Numbered from the stretch's first letter, positions 1 to 8,892 are shown. The stretch: DNA of 64,000 nt from Anaerococcus tetradius ATCC 35098 (GCF_000159095.1 NZ_GG666297.1:230355-294354), one strand, 5' to 3'. The notes: generated by a model from the sequence alone, not told the origin. Made by a program: numbers and translations.

Positions 1-189
1 GGGTGTTAACAACTTCATAAAAGTCTTAAAGAGAATAGCATTTGGTTACAGTAATTTTGCTAATTTTAGAACAAGAATATTCATTACCAGAAATTTATTA
101 GCTAGTTAAAAAAATCAGGGATAGAAATTTCTACCCCTGATTAAGAATTTGGTTGATTTTTATTTACCAACACGATTTGACAAAGAGCC
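1..189 (+). mobile_element. 3' end of an ISL3-family insertion sequence
   Basis: The window opens inside an insertion sequence. It contains the last codons of a transposase (2-109), a near-perfect palindrome (113-142) that may terminate its transcript, and a terminal inverted repeat at 166-189. Read inward from 189 this repeat begins GGCTCTTTGTCAAATCGTG, which matches the style of ISL3-family ends (GG-TCTTTGTCAA). ISL3 elements usually make 8-bp target duplications, so 190-197 (aaaaattt) would be one copy. The left end lies outside the window, so whether the element is intact cannot be judged. Confidence 0.75.
2..109 (+). CDS. ISL3-family transposase, C-terminal fragment (starts before window)
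   Basis: An open frame runs from the window edge to a TAA at 107-109 and encodes about 35 residues: GVNNFIKVLKRIAFGYSNF, then FANFRTRIFITRN and LLAS. The pattern N-N-x-I-K-x-(I/L)-K-R-x-A-F-G-Y followed by F-x-N-F-R-x-R-I is the typical end of ISL3 transposases, after the last catalytic acidic residue. Only the tail is visible, so the DDE residues cannot be checked. Confidence 0.75.
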   Translation, partial: GVNNFIKVLKRIAFGYSNFANFRTRIFITRNLLAS

Positions 190-273
190 AAAAATTTTCT
201 AATAATCTTTACTTCTCTTGAAATTGTTAGGGATTAAAAAATAGGCAAATGAAAAACTAAAAAAATTTTCATT

Positions 274-289
274 TGTGACTTAGGTCACA
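274..289 (+). promoter_or_regulatory. CRP/FNR-type operator of pflB
   Basis: TGTGA (274-278), six bases, TCACA (285-289): a perfect consensus site for the CRP/FNR superfamily. Its centre (281.5) lies about 41 bp before the start expected from the -10 box TATAAT at 311-316. There is no good -35 hexamer, as in class II activated promoters. The operon's own third gene encodes a Crp/Fnr protein whose recognition helix carries R-E-T-L-S-R, the CRP-like residues that read TGTGA. Confidence 0.75.
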
Positions 290-348
290 TACACAAGGGT
301 GTTTTACTCTTATAATGAAGTCAAGATAGAAAATAAAAGGAGAATTTT

Positions 349-2595
349 ATGACACATAGAGCTTTTAAAGGTAGTAAATGGAAAGAAGAAATCAATGTTC
401 GTGATTTCATCCAAGCAAATTATAGTCCTTACGAGGGAGATGATTCTTTCTTAGAGGGAGTTTCTGAAAAAACTAAAAATCTATGGGGAGAAGTTGAGGG
501 ATTAATCAACAAGGAAATCATAGATAATTATAGAAATGCAGACACCTCAAGGTTTTCATCTATAGACGGCTATGATGCTGGCTACATTGATAAGGACAAT
601 GAAGTTATTTTTGGTCTACAAACTGATGAAGTTTTAAAAAGAATAGTTAATCCTTATGGTGGCTATAGGATGGTTGAGCAATCACTAGAAGCCTATGGTC
701 AAAAGATGGATCCTACTTTGGAGAAGACTTTCAAAGAATTTAGGAAAACTCATAACGAGGGAGTTTTTGATGCCTATACAAAGGATATGAGAACAGCCAG
801 AACTGTTGGTCTTCTTACAGGCTTACCTGATGCCTATGGACGTGGTAGGATAATCGGTGATTATAGGAGAATCCCTCTTTATGGTATTGATAGATTAGTT
901 GAGGAAAAGAAAAAAGACCTTGATAAAATCGAAATTGATGAAGAGAATCTTGAAAAAACAATTAGACTTAGGGAAGAAGTTAGTGAGCAAATAAGAGCCC
1001 TAGGTAAAATTAAAAATATGGCGGCTAAGTACGGAATAGATATTTCAAAGCCAGCTACTAATGCGACAGAGGCAGTTCAATTCTTATACCTAGGTTACCT
1101 TGCCGCAGTTAAGGAAAACAATGGTGCAGCTATGAGCTTTGGTAGGAACACAAGCTTTTTGGATATTTATATTCAAAGGGATTTGGATGAAGGAATACTT
1201 GATGAGCTAGGTGCTCAAGAGCTAATTGACCAACTTGTTATAAAGCTAAGATTGGTTAGACACTTGCGTACCCCAGAATATGATGAAGTATTTGGTGGCG
1301 ATCCTACTTGGGTAACAGAATCTATTGGTGGTATGGGACTAGATGGAAGGACCTTGGTTACAAAAACTGCCTTCAGATTCCTTCACACTTTAATAAATCT
1401 AGGTTCAGCTCCAGAACCAAATATGACAGTATTATGGGCTGACAAACTTCCAGAAGCTTGGAAGAAGTTCTGTTCTAAGGTATCAATCAAAACAGATTCT
1501 ATCCAATATGAAAATGATGACTTGATGAGAAATATGTATGGAGATGATTACGCAATAGCTTGTTGTGTTTCTGCTATGGAAGTTGGAAAAGAAATGCAAT
1601 TTTTCGGAGCTAGAACAAATCTTGCTAAATCACTTCTTTATGCAATAAACGGTGGAGTTGAAGAAAAGAAGAAGGCAAAGGATGGCTCATCTATCAAAGT
1701 CTTTGATGGAATAGAAAGAATTGAAGATGAAGTTTTAGATTATGATAAGGTAATGGCAAATTACAAAAAGGTCCTATCAAAAGTAGCTGACCTTTACATC
1801 AAAACCCTAAATGTTATCCACTTCATGCATGATAAGTATGCTTATGAAGCAGGTCAAATGGCCCTCCATGATACCTATGTAAAGAGAAATCTAGCAACAG
1901 GAGTTGCAGGACTTTCAATAGCAGCAGACTCCCTATCTGCAATCAAATATGCGAAAGTTAGACCAATTAGGAACGAAGAAGGAATTGCTGTTGATTTTGA
2001 AAGAGAAGGTGATTTCCCTAAATATGGAAATGATGATGATAGGGTTGATGAAATAGCAGTAGAAATTCTAAGCTACTTCTCAAATGAGCTTAAAAAACAC
2101 AAGACTTACAAGAATGCAAAGATTACCCTATCAGCCCTAACTATTACATCCAATGTAATGTATGGTAAAAAGACAGGTACAACACCTGACGGAAGAATGG
2201 CAGGAGAACCATTTGCACCAGGAGCTAACCCAATGCATGGTAGAGATGAAAATGGAGCCCTAGCTTCTCTTAACTCAGTAGCCAAACTTCCTTACGAATG
2301 TGTATGTGAAGATGGTATATCAAATACCTTTACAATAGTCCCAGACGCCTTAGGAAAAGAAAATGAAGTTAGAATAGACAATTTAGTAAATATTATGGAT
2401 GGATATTTCGGTCAAGATGCCTTCCACCTAAACGTAAATGTCCTCCAAAGGGAAAAACTATTAGATGCTTATCACAATCCTGACAAATATCCAAACCTAA
2501 CAATAAGAGTTTCTGGATATGCAGTTCACTTCAATAGATTAAGTGATGAGCAAAAGAGAGAGGTACTTCAAAGAACCTTCCACAGCTTTGCTTAG
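349..2595 (+). CDS. pflB: formate C-acetyltransferase (pyruvate formate-lyase)
   Basis: Glycyl-radical enzyme that cleaves pyruvate with CoA to acetyl-CoA and formate in the cytoplasm. The catalytic cysteine pair is present in IACCVSAME (Cys405-Cys406). The C-terminal radical loop reads RVSGYAVHF, with Gly723 as the radical site. The 748-residue length is close to the usual 750-760, and both PFL and glycyl-radical domains are intact. A strong ribosome-binding site (aaaggag) precedes the ATG. It is followed after 12 bp by its activase and then a Crp/Fnr gene, so the three form one operon. The upstream TGTGA-N6-TCACA site suggests anaerobic or effector-dependent activation. Confidence 0.97.
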   Translation: MTHRAFKGSKWKEEINVRDFIQANYSPYEGDDSFLEGVSEKTKNLWGEVEGLINKEIIDNYRNADTSRFSSIDGYDAGYIDKDNEVIFGLQTDEVLKRIVNPYGGYRMVEQSLEAYGQKMDPTLEKTFKEFRKTHNEGVFDAYTKDMRTARTVGLLTGLPDAYGRGRIIGDYRRIPLYGIDRLVEEKKKDLDKIEIDEENLEKTIRLREEVSEQIRALGKIKNMAAKYGIDISKPATNATEAVQFLYLGYLAAVKENNGAAMSFGRNTSFLDIYIQRDLDEGILDELGAQELIDQLVIKLRLVRHLRTPEYDEVFGGDPTWVTESIGGMGLDGRTLVTKTAFRFLHTLINLGSAPEPNMTVLWADKLPEAWKKFCSKVSIKTDSIQYENDDLMRNMYGDDYAIACCVSAMEVGKEMQFFGARTNLAKSLLYAINGGVEEKKKAKDGSSIKVFDGIERIEDEVLDYDKVMANYKKVLSKVADLYIKTLNVIHFMHDKYAYEAGQMALHDTYVKRNLATGVAGLSIAADSLSAIKYAKVRPIRNEEGIAVDFEREGDFPKYGNDDDRVDEIAVEILSYFSNELKKHKTYKNAKITLSALTITSNVMYGKKTGTTPDGRMAGEPFAPGANPMHGRDENGALASLNSVAKLPYECVCEDGISNTFTIVPDALGKENEVRIDNLVNIMDGYFGQDAFHLNVNVLQREKLLDAYHNPDKYPNLTIRVSGYAVHFNRLSDEQKREVLQRTFHSFA

Positions 2596-2607
2596 ATAGG
2601 AGAAATT

Positions 2608-3327
2608 ATGGCGAAATTACACTCAATAGAAACTATGGGACTGGTAGATGGACCCGGCATTAGAACTGTGTTTTTTCTATCTGGTTGTCCTCTTAGATGT
2701 GTTTTTTGCCATAATCCTGATACTCAAAGCCCAAATTATGGAAGAGATATTACAATAGAAGAAATTGTAGATAGGGCAAAGAGAATGAAGCCCTATTACA
2801 AAAATACTGGTGGGGTTACCATCTCTGGTGGTGAACCGATGAATGATGGGAAGTTTTTAGTTGATCTAATAGATGCCCTTCATAAGGAAAACATTCATGT
2901 AACGGTTGACACATCTGGGATCGGTGATAGTAAATATTACGAGGAGATTGCCCAGAAGGCAGACCTTTTTCTCCTAGATATCAAACACTATGACCCCGAA
3001 AAATTTGAGCGGATAACAAAGGCTAAGCAAGACCTTCTAGTAAAATTCATGTATCAAATATCAAAAACCAATACTAGGGTTTGGATTAGACATGTTATGA
3101 TGCCACAAGTTACAGATACAAGGGAAGATATGGAAAGGCTTGTCGAATTTATTAAGCCCCTAAAGAAAAATATAGACAAGATAGAGATACTTCCATATCA
3201 CACCCTAGGGGTAGAAAAATACAAAAAACTAAATAGGGATTATCCCCTAAAAGATATGCCACAGATGAATAAACAAAAGGCCAAGGAGCTTGAAAACTAT
3301 GCCAACTTTATGCTAAAATCTAGCTAA
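2608..3327 (+). CDS. pflA: pyruvate formate-lyase-activating enzyme
   Basis: Radical SAM enzyme that installs the glycyl radical on PflB. The CX3CX2C cluster motif is in GCPLRCVFCHNP (Cys27, Cys31, Cys34), and the SAM-binding glycine stretch VTISGGEPM follows near residue 72. The 239-residue length is normal, and there is no extra ferredoxin insert of the kind found in activases of other glycyl-radical enzymes. That and the 12-bp gap to pflB support assignment as PflA. It reduces SAM with a 4Fe-4S cluster, so it works only without oxygen. Confidence 0.96.
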   Translation: MAKLHSIETMGLVDGPGIRTVFFLSGCPLRCVFCHNPDTQSPNYGRDITIEEIVDRAKRMKPYYKNTGGVTISGGEPMNDGKFLVDLIDALHKENIHVTVDTSGIGDSKYYEEIAQKADLFLLDIKHYDPEKFERITKAKQDLLVKFMYQISKTNTRVWIRHVMMPQVTDTREDMERLVEFIKPLKKNIDKIEILPYHTLGVEKYKKLNRDYPLKDMPQMNKQKAKELENYANFMLKSS

Positions 3328-3336
3328 GGAGAGGCT

Positions 3337-4011
3337 ATGAGAAAAGAATTTTACAATATAGATCTGTTAGAATATATCTCGGATGAGGACTTAGATAAGT
3401 TTACCCATAAGGTTGAAATAAAAGAAGTCAAGAAGGGAACTATAATATTCAGATACAACGATTTGGCTGAATATATGTATATAATTGTAGATGGTTTCAT
3501 AAAGATATCCATGTTTCTGACAGATGGTAGAGAGCAAGTTCTCTATACCTACTCCAAGGGAGAATTTGTAGGTGCTCATAATCTCTTAACCAACGAAAAC
3601 TACCAATATGAGGCCAAGGCTCTTACAAAAAGTAAACTTATTTACATTCATAGATTAGATTTCTTTAATGTCATGATAAAAAATAACAAGATTCTAATCA
3701 AGATTTTGGCTCAGTCTTTTAAAAGAATTAGAAGAAGTGAGGAGCTTATAGATAGGCTAGTTGGTCTAAATGCGGATATGAAGGTAGCAAAACTCCTCCT
3801 CGACCTTGCAGAAGATGATGGGAAAAGTTGTAAGGAAAAAATAATCACCTGCTATCTAAATAGGGAAGAGCTTGGATCATATTCAGGCGTTGTAAGAGAA
3901 ACTCTTTCAAGAAAATTATCCTACTTCGAGGACTTGGGTCTTATCAAGTTACTAGCAAAGGGAGAAATTCTTATAAAAAATATTGAAGCTTTGAGAAAAA
4001 TTGTCAACTAA
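3337..4011 (+). CDS. Crp/Fnr-family transcriptional regulator, probable regulator of the pfl operon
   Basis: 224 residues: an N-terminal cyclic-nucleotide-binding-like beta barrel (about 15-120), a long dimer helix (about 112-145) and a C-terminal winged helix (about 150-224). The recognition helix contains R187-E188-T189-L-S-R192, like the RETVGR of E. coli CRP, which reads TGTGA/TCACA; that exact site lies in front of pflB. The only cysteines (C165 and C172) lie before the DNA-binding helix, so there is no FNR-type N-terminal iron-sulfur motif. The cue may be a small molecule or redox through another route. It lies 9 bp after pflA, which suggests autoregulation of the operon. Confidence 0.9.
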   Translation: MRKEFYNIDLLEYISDEDLDKFTHKVEIKEVKKGTIIFRYNDLAEYMYIIVDGFIKISMFLTDGREQVLYTYSKGEFVGAHNLLTNENYQYEAKALTKSKLIYIHRLDFFNVMIKNNKILIKILAQSFKRIRRSEELIDRLVGLNADMKVAKLLLDLAEDDGKSCKEKIITCYLNREELGSYSGVVRETLSRKLSYFEDLGLIKLLAKGEILIKNIEALRKIVN

Positions 4012-4105
4012 GAGGCTATTGAACTTATGGATTAGCATTTCATTCTTAGAAAATTTTCTAGGGACGATGAAAAATCATCCATAGACAATAGCTTCTTTTT
4101 TTATA
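4010..4105 (+). terminator. long-stem terminator of the pfl operon
   Basis: AGAGGCTATTG beginning at the stop codon of the regulator pairs with CAATAGCTTCT at about 4085-4096 (one G-U pair), followed by seven Ts. Inside the loop, CTTATGGAT can pair with ATCCATAG, and a second small hairpin (tagaaaattttcta) is nested. It is larger than a usual intrinsic terminator. Confidence 0.75.
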
Positions 4106-4189
4106 TGTTATTAAAAATAAATAAATCTATAAGAATAGTTATGTTTGAAAATAAATTTGAAACAAGTATTATGGTAAAACGGAGGAATT

Positions 4190-5428
4190 ATGAATAAAAA
4201 AATAATTACTATAATGCTTGCCTATGTGGGCGTACTTACGGGAGCCGGTCTTGCATCAGGTCAAGAACTTATGCAATATTTTGTCTGTCTTGGCATATCA
4301 GGAATAGTTGGCATAACAATTGTCGCTATCCTTCATATGTTGATAGGAGGTATACTTTTACAACTAGGTAGCCACTATCTAGCGGGCGACCACTCGGAAG
4401 TATTTGATGAAATAACTAATAAATTTATAAGTAAATTTATGGACATATCTTTGATATTAACTTGCTTTATCATAGGCTTTGTAATGATAGCAGGAGCAGG
4501 TTCTAATCTTAATCAAGCCTTTGGTGCTCCTAGGTGGTTGGGGGCTGTGATTTGTACAGGCCTAATCATCGGAGTCGGCATGCTTGATTTTAACAAGGTT
4601 AGTAAGGTGATAGGATCTTTTACACCCCTTATTGTTATTTTTACCTTGCTTGCAAGTATTTATACCTTTACCAATTACAAGGTCGATTGGCAGAGTCTAA
4701 ATCAAATAGCTAAATCCTTGCCCAGCAATTTCGATAGCCTAAGTTTGACTGTAATCAACTATTTTGGTATGTGTATCATGACAGCTGTATCCATGGCCCT
4801 AGTTTTGGGTGGCGATGAACTTAACACTGCCATGGCAGGTATCGGAGGCCTCCTTGGTGGTCTTTTGGTAGGAATTTTGGGAATCCTAATAGTTCTTACA
4901 CTTTTTATAAGGGTTGATGAAGTAAAATCTTTGGATATACCTATGCTTTATATAATAGAAGATCTTAGTCCAGTCCTTGGATTTCTTATGGCTCTTGTGA
5001 TTTTCGGCATGATTTTTAAAACAGGAATTTCACTCTTCTATGCCTTGGCACGCAGATTTGCTGGAGGAGATGAGAAGAAGTTTAAGGTTTTACTTATAGG
5101 AATTAGCTTGTCTGGCTATATTTTAAGCTTTGGAGGCTTTAAAAAGCTTGTTTCTATATATTATCCTCTGATAGGCTATGCAGGAATGATTATGTTAATT
5201 GTACTTGTCTATGCCTATTATAGGGAGAGGACTTCTATTAAATATGAGAATGTAAGAAGATTTGCCATAAATCATTATATGAGAAAAAAACTAGATGATT
5301 CTATGGAATATAGTAGGGAAGATAAGGATAAATTAAAAAAATTAATTGAAAAATCGCACATAGATAACAAAGATTTGATAGAAAAATCCAAAGAAGCTGT
5401 TATGGAAAAAATAGAAGAAGAAAATTAG
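4190..5428 (+). CDS. YkvI-type integral membrane protein, putative amino-acid or organic-solute carrier
   Basis: 412 residues with about ten hydrophobic segments spread over residues 1-345 and a charged, helical cytoplasmic tail (about 346-412, rich in K/E/D). The opening GVLTGAGLASGQELMQYF, with its small-residue break in the first helix, is characteristic of the COG3949/YkvI group, distantly related to LeuT-fold carriers. The substrate is unknown. It stands alone with its own promoter (TTGAAA 4145-4150, 16 bp, TATTAT 4167-4172) and a good Shine-Dalgarno (cggagg). Confidence 0.75.
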   Translation: MNKKIITIMLAYVGVLTGAGLASGQELMQYFVCLGISGIVGITIVAILHMLIGGILLQLGSHYLAGDHSEVFDEITNKFISKFMDISLILTCFIIGFVMIAGAGSNLNQAFGAPRWLGAVICTGLIIGVGMLDFNKVSKVIGSFTPLIVIFTLLASIYTFTNYKVDWQSLNQIAKSLPSNFDSLSLTVINYFGMCIMTAVSMALVLGGDELNTAMAGIGGLLGGLLVGILGILIVLTLFIRVDEVKSLDIPMLYIIEDLSPVLGFLMALVIFGMIFKTGISLFYALARRFAGGDEKKFKVLLIGISLSGYILSFGGFKKLVSIYYPLIGYAGMIMLIVLVYAYYRERTSIKYENVRRFAINHYMRKKLDDSMEYSREDKDKLKKLIEKSHIDNKDLIEKSKEAVMEKIEEEN

Positions 5429-5541
5429 CTAGGTATTGTCTTATTCTATCTTATGGATTTTTACTATGATAAAGAAAATTCGGCTAAATTAAGACCTAGC
5501 CTATAGAAAGCCTAGCTTTTATAAGAATAAGTTAAAAATAA

Positions 5542-5577
5542 TAGCCCCTCTTAGCATGGATTTTGCTAGAGGGGCTA
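5542..5577. terminator. bidirectional terminator between convergent genes
   Basis: TAGCCCCTCTTAGCA pairs with TGCTAGAGGGGCTA (one-base bulge). A/T-rich runs flank both sides, so it can serve the carrier gene from the left and the surface-protein gene from the right. Confidence 0.75.
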
Positions 5578-5583
5578 AATTTA

Positions 5584-5718
5584 TTATTTAAGGGGAGAGC
5601 CACAAAATTGACAGATGTATTTATCATCCTTAACTTCATTTACCCCACCACAAGATTTACATTCTATAATTTCTGAGCTTTGATTTAGGTCACAATTCTT
5701 ATAGATTGATTTATCAAT
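5584..5718 (-). CDS. possible small zinc-ribbon protein (start uncertain)
   Basis: On the minus strand an open frame ends at 5584 and encodes two CxxC knuckles, ECKSCGG and ICQFCGSPLK, about 16 residues apart, the pattern of a stand-alone zinc ribbon. No ATG, GTG or TTG is in frame close to a ribosome-binding site. The nearest candidate is an ATT at 5716-5718, just downstream of the surface-protein stop. It may be a very short gene read through from 5733-6830, or the remnant of a longer one. Confidence 0.35.
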   Translation of the reverse strand: MDKSIYKNCDLNQSSEIIECKSCGGVNEVKDDKYICQFCGSPLK

Positions 5719-5732
5719 TAAAGGAGTGTGAA

Positions 5733-6830
5733 TTATTTTTTTCTTTTTGTAGCAAGGAAGGCTAAAGAGCTTGCTAAGAAAGTGGAAACAAGTCCTAGTG
5801 AAGATTCGACACCTGTTTTAGAATTAGGAGCTGCTTTCTTATCTTCCTTCTTTTGTTCCTTCTTTTGTTCTTTCTTTTCTTCTTTTTTATCCTTAGCAGT
5901 TGACTTATCCTTATTTTCAGCCTTTTCATCTTGCTTTGGACTCTCATTTATAGCAAAAACTAGATCACCATTTTCAAAAAATGTTCCATCAGCAAGTTTT
6001 TTGAGGACTATAGGCTTAATAAACTTAGTATTTTCAGGCATATGTAGGATTTCTACTACATATCCACCATCAACTTCTGTAAGCTTATAATCAGCTTCAG
6101 GAAGTTCTTGTTTATTGTATTTTGGTGTAGAAGAGCTAACTCCATCTACCTTGACAGCCTTGTAATCTTCATCAGTAACATAATTTAGTTTGATAAATTG
6201 ATTTTTATTTTCACTAGCTTTCTTTAGTCCCTTTAGGCTAGATTTAATAAATATTTTATTATCATTAAGTGATGAATAATTCTTATTGTTGTGTGGATTT
6301 GTCTTTGTTCTTTGACCGAGAACTTCAAAGTCAACCAAGGCCTTGTGGGCAAATTTTCTGAGAAGTCCTTGTTTCTTTCCATTTACTTTCTTGAAAGGAA
6401 TTTTTTCCATTTCACTAAGCTTTGCTTGATCAATATTTTTATCTTCAAGCAAGTCCCTTGCTCTCTTAACAGCGTCTTTAAGCTCTTGTCTGCTATCTCC
6501 TTCAAACTTTATAGAAGGATTGTCAATAGCAGTCTCATCCAAACCATCAAGGTAGGCCTTGAGTTCTTCTTTGGCCTTTTTTACTTTTTCATCAGCCACA
6601 GGATCCTTTGCTGAAGAAGTCTTTTCGGTACTTTCGCTTGGGTCAGCTTGAGGAGCTTTATTCTCATCGACCTTGCTTTCTACCTTATCTTTATCAATTT
6701 CATCTAGGACTTTTTCTATTTCATCTATATTAATAGATTCATCTGCCTTACTTGTTGGAGCACTTAAACTCATGAAATTAACAGCCAACAATAAGGCTAG
6801 GGATAAGCTAACTTTTTTACTTATTTTCAT
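5733..6830 (-). CDS. secreted surface protein with KTGVES wall-sorting-like tail, probably iron-regulated
   Basis: The start is set at 6830 because AAAGGAGGAAAT immediately precedes that ATG; the frame is open upstream but has no other such site. Of 365 residues, 1-30 form a signal peptide (MKISKKVSLSLALLLAVNF, then a small-residue cleavage region). An acidic/lysine-rich helical stretch (about 31-150) follows, then a beta-rich region (about 165-290) that I do not recognise with certainty. A K/E-rich spacer leads to the tail NSKTGVES, a hydrophobic helix and TKRKK. The tail resembles a sortase signal with NSKTG in place of LPXTG. A Fur-like site at its promoter makes a haem/iron-binding (NEAT-like) role possible but unproven. 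Confidence 0.75.
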   Translation of the reverse strand: MKISKKVSLSLALLLAVNFMSLSAPTSKADESINIDEIEKVLDEIDKDKVESKVDENKAPQADPSESTEKTSSAKDPVADEKVKKAKEELKAYLDGLDETAIDNPSIKFEGDSRQELKDAVKRARDLLEDKNIDQAKLSEMEKIPFKKVNGKKQGLLRKFAHKALVDFEVLGQRTKTNPHNNKNYSSLNDNKIFIKSSLKGLKKASENKNQFIKLNYVTDEDYKAVKVDGVSSSTPKYNKQELPEADYKLTEVDGGYVVEILHMPENTKFIKPIVLKKLADGTFFENGDLVFAINESPKQDEKAENKDKSTAKDKKEEKKEQKKEQKKEDKKAAPNSKTGVESSLGLVSTFLASSLAFLATKRKK

Positions 6831-6939
6831 ATTTCCTCCTTTACTAAGTAGGCTTGGGACAAAAGTTTTTATATTTATTTTAAGAAAACTAAAAATAAAA
6901 TGACACATATTGCCCACTAGCCCTACATAAGTTAAGTTT

Positions 6940-6986
6940 AGTATAATAAAAAATCAAGACTTTGTCAATAATGATAATCTTTTTCA
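6940..6986 (-). promoter_or_regulatory. promoter and Fur-like box of the surface-protein gene
   Basis: Read on the minus strand: TTGACA (6968-6963), 17 bp, TATACT (6945-6940), a near-consensus sigma-A promoter. On the plus strand TGATAAT-C-TTTTTCA at 6972-6986 matches 12 of 14 defined bases of the Firmicute Fur 7-1-7 box (TGATAAT-N-ATTATCA) and nearly touches the -35. The transcript would have a leader of about 100 nt. Confidence 0.6.
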
Positions 6987-7100
6987 GCCTACTTTTTTTA
7001 AGATAGTTTATATAGAAAAATATAAATCTATAATATTTAAAAATAAAAATTACTTCTATAAAGCTAAAAGCTTTAAGCCAGTCTTCTTAACTCCATTATA

Positions 7101-7128
7101 TTGTAAAAATCCATTATAATTGTAGAAT
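7101..7128 (+). promoter_or_regulatory. likely promoter of the barrel protein/P1 peptidase pair
   Basis: TTGTAA (7101-7106), 16 bp, TAGAAT (7123-7128). An overlapping TATAAT at 7115-7120 is an alternative -10 with a poor -35. The rest of 6990-7100 is AT-rich and shows nothing recognisable. Confidence 0.4.
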
Positions 7129-7171
7129 ATTATTTGAAAGATTTATATTTTAAAATAGAAAGAAGGGAAAG

Positions 7172-7858
7172 ATGAGCGAGAAGAAGGAAAAATATATACC
7201 TCAAGTCCATTCCAAACTTAGAAAATCATTTATAACAGTTCCCAAGGAAATATATAAGGCAAGTGGCATCATGATTTTTGAAAAAAGAATCAAGTCCTTA
7301 CTATTTACGACAGATTTGGCTATAATTAGAAATTCTAATGCAGATTCTATTATGGCTGTCTACCCATACACACCTCAAAATTCAATTTCTCAAGCAATCC
7401 TTGACGTTTCTAACGTTCCATGTTTTATTGGTGTCGGTGGTGGAACAACCAAGGGCCTAAGATCAAAATACATAGCAATTGAAGCAGAGCTTGCAGGAGC
7501 CTACGGGGTTGTAGTTAATTCACCAATCCCTAATGAGGATATCAAATCTATTTCGGATTTTATAGACATTCCAGTTATCGCATCAGTAGTTAGCTTTGAG
7601 AATGACTATATGGGAAAAATTGAAGCTGGTGCAGAAATTTTAAATGTATCTGGTGGCAAATACACAGCTGACTTGGTTAGAGAAATCAGAAGAAATATAG
7701 GCGATGAATTTCCAATTATTGCAACAGGTGGAAAGAATGGCGAACAAATACTTAAAACAATCGAAGCCGGAGCCAATGCAATTTCCTATACACCACCATC
7801 AAGTGCAGAAGTATTTGCTTCTATGATGGATGCTTACAGAAATGAGGATATCCACTGA
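7172..7858 (+). CDS. beta/alpha-barrel protein of unknown function (often annotated 'hydrolase')
   Basis: 228 residues. Successive strands end in the order expected of a TIM-like barrel: DLAIIRN, PCFIGVGGGTTKG, GVVVNSP, PVIASVV, AEILNVSGG, FPIIATGGKNG, AISYTPPSSAE. The late glycine turn (IIATGGKNGEQIL, about 183-195) resembles a phosphate-binding loop. I know the family only as conserved in anaerobic Firmicutes without an assigned reaction. The gene ends at 7858 and the P1 peptidase ATG shares its last base (TGATG), so the two are translationally coupled and probably act together. Confidence 0.6.
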   Translation: MSEKKEKYIPQVHSKLRKSFITVPKEIYKASGIMIFEKRIKSLLFTTDLAIIRNSNADSIMAVYPYTPQNSISQAILDVSNVPCFIGVGGGTTKGLRSKYIAIEAELAGAYGVVVNSPIPNEDIKSISDFIDIPVIASVVSFENDYMGKIEAGAEILNVSGGKYTADLVREIRRNIGDEFPIIATGGKNGEQILKTIEAGANAISYTPPSSAEVFASMMDAYRNEDIH

Positions 7859-8781
7859 TGTATGACGGATATTTGACAGATGTAGGAGGGCTTAGGCTAG
7901 GTCATGCCCAGGATATGGAAGGGGGATGTGGTCTATCCATAGTTCTTCCTGATAAGGGCAATACTTGTGGGGTCGATGTAAGGGGTGGAGCACCTGGAAG
8001 TCGTGAAATTGCCCTACTAAATCCCCTAAATCAAGTTTCAGAAGTAAATGGCCTTATCCTTTCTGGTGGGTCTGCTTATGGCCTTGAAGCAGGATCAGTT
8101 CTCATGAAACTCTTAGAAAAAGATGGTCTAGGCTTTGATGTCGGAGTTGGCATAGTTCCTATAGTTTGCCAGGCGGTCTTATTCGACCTTGCCTACAAGA
8201 ACCCTCATGCTAGACCTAATGAAGCTATGACAGAAAAAGCCTACAAAAATGCAAGTTATGAAGATAAAAGCCAGGGCATTATAGGAGCAGGAACAGGAGC
8301 GACAGTTGCTAAGGGCCTAGGTGCAGATCATTTAGTAAAGTCAGGTCTAGGTCAAGCATCAATAAGAAGGGGAGACTTAGTAGTATCTGCCATGGTCGCA
8401 GTAAATGCCCTAGGAGATGTTTTCGACTACGGCAAACAAATTCAGCTGGCAGGTCCAATGGTAGATGGAAAAATGCTAAGGACTATGGATTTTATAGATA
8501 AAATTCTAGCTTCCTTTAAGGATGTCAAGCCAACCAATACTACAATAGGTATAGTTGCAACAAATGCAAGCTTTAATAAGACAGAGCTAACCAAAATAGC
8601 AGGCATGGCCCACGATGGTTATGCTAGAAGTATTAATCCTGTCCACACCCTAATGGATGGCGATACTATCTTTAGTCTAGCCACCAACAAAATCAAAGCA
8701 GATATAAATTTAGTAGGAGCTATGGCTGCGGAGGTCATGAGCATGGCTATAGCTAATGCAATTTATTTTTCTAAAAAATAA
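7858..8781 (+). CDS. P1 (DmpA/NylC-like) family aminopeptidase/amidohydrolase
   Basis: 307 residues of the N-terminal-nucleophile P1 family. The SGGSAYGLEA segment (about 69-78) is typical of DmpA-like proteins. Autocleavage and nucleophile formation in NylC occur at an Asn-Thr bond; the matching place is P-T-N227-T228-T-I-G-I-V-A-T-N, followed by FNKTELTKIAGMAHDG, a hallmark of the family. The mature enzyme would consist of two chains from one precursor. The substrate (D-amino-acid amide, beta-peptide or cyclic amide) cannot be predicted. Coupled to the upstream barrel gene by a one-base overlap. Confidence 0.88.
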   Translation: MYDGYLTDVGGLRLGHAQDMEGGCGLSIVLPDKGNTCGVDVRGGAPGSREIALLNPLNQVSEVNGLILSGGSAYGLEAGSVLMKLLEKDGLGFDVGVGIVPIVCQAVLFDLAYKNPHARPNEAMTEKAYKNASYEDKSQGIIGAGTGATVAKGLGADHLVKSGLGQASIRRGDLVVSAMVAVNALGDVFDYGKQIQLAGPMVDGKMLRTMDFIDKILASFKDVKPTNTTIGIVATNASFNKTELTKIAGMAHDGYARSINPVHTLMDGDTIFSLATNKIKADINLVGAMAAEVMSMAIANAIYFSKK

Positions 8782-8810
8782 TTTTTCATAAAATTGAGCA
8801 AAACTACCAT

Positions 8811-8847
8811 AAAAGCCTTATCTTAATTAAATAAGATAGGCTTTTTT
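8811..8847 (+). terminator. terminator after the P1 peptidase gene
   Basis: AAAAGCC-T-TATCTTA pairs with TAAGATAGGCTTTT across a four-base loop, followed by a T run. Confidence 0.75.
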
Positions 8848-8857
8848 ATTACAAAAA

Positions 8858-8886
8858 TTGTCAAATACTTTATCAAAACTTATAAT
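8858..8886 (+). promoter_or_regulatory. promoter of the lrg-ars-lut-men-fix operon leader
   Basis: TTGTCA (8858-8863), exactly 17 bp, TATAAT (8881-8886). A second TATAAT with a poor -35 lies at 8948-8953. From the first promoter the untranslated leader is about 385 nt, from the second about 320 nt. Confidence 0.55.
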
Positions 8887-8892
8887 TTATGA

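Noticed and set aside
5679-5694. TTTGATTTAGGTCACA, 14 of 16 bases like the pflB CRP-type site
   Set aside because: It lies between convergent genes and within the putative zinc-ribbon frame; no promoter or gene start follows in either direction.
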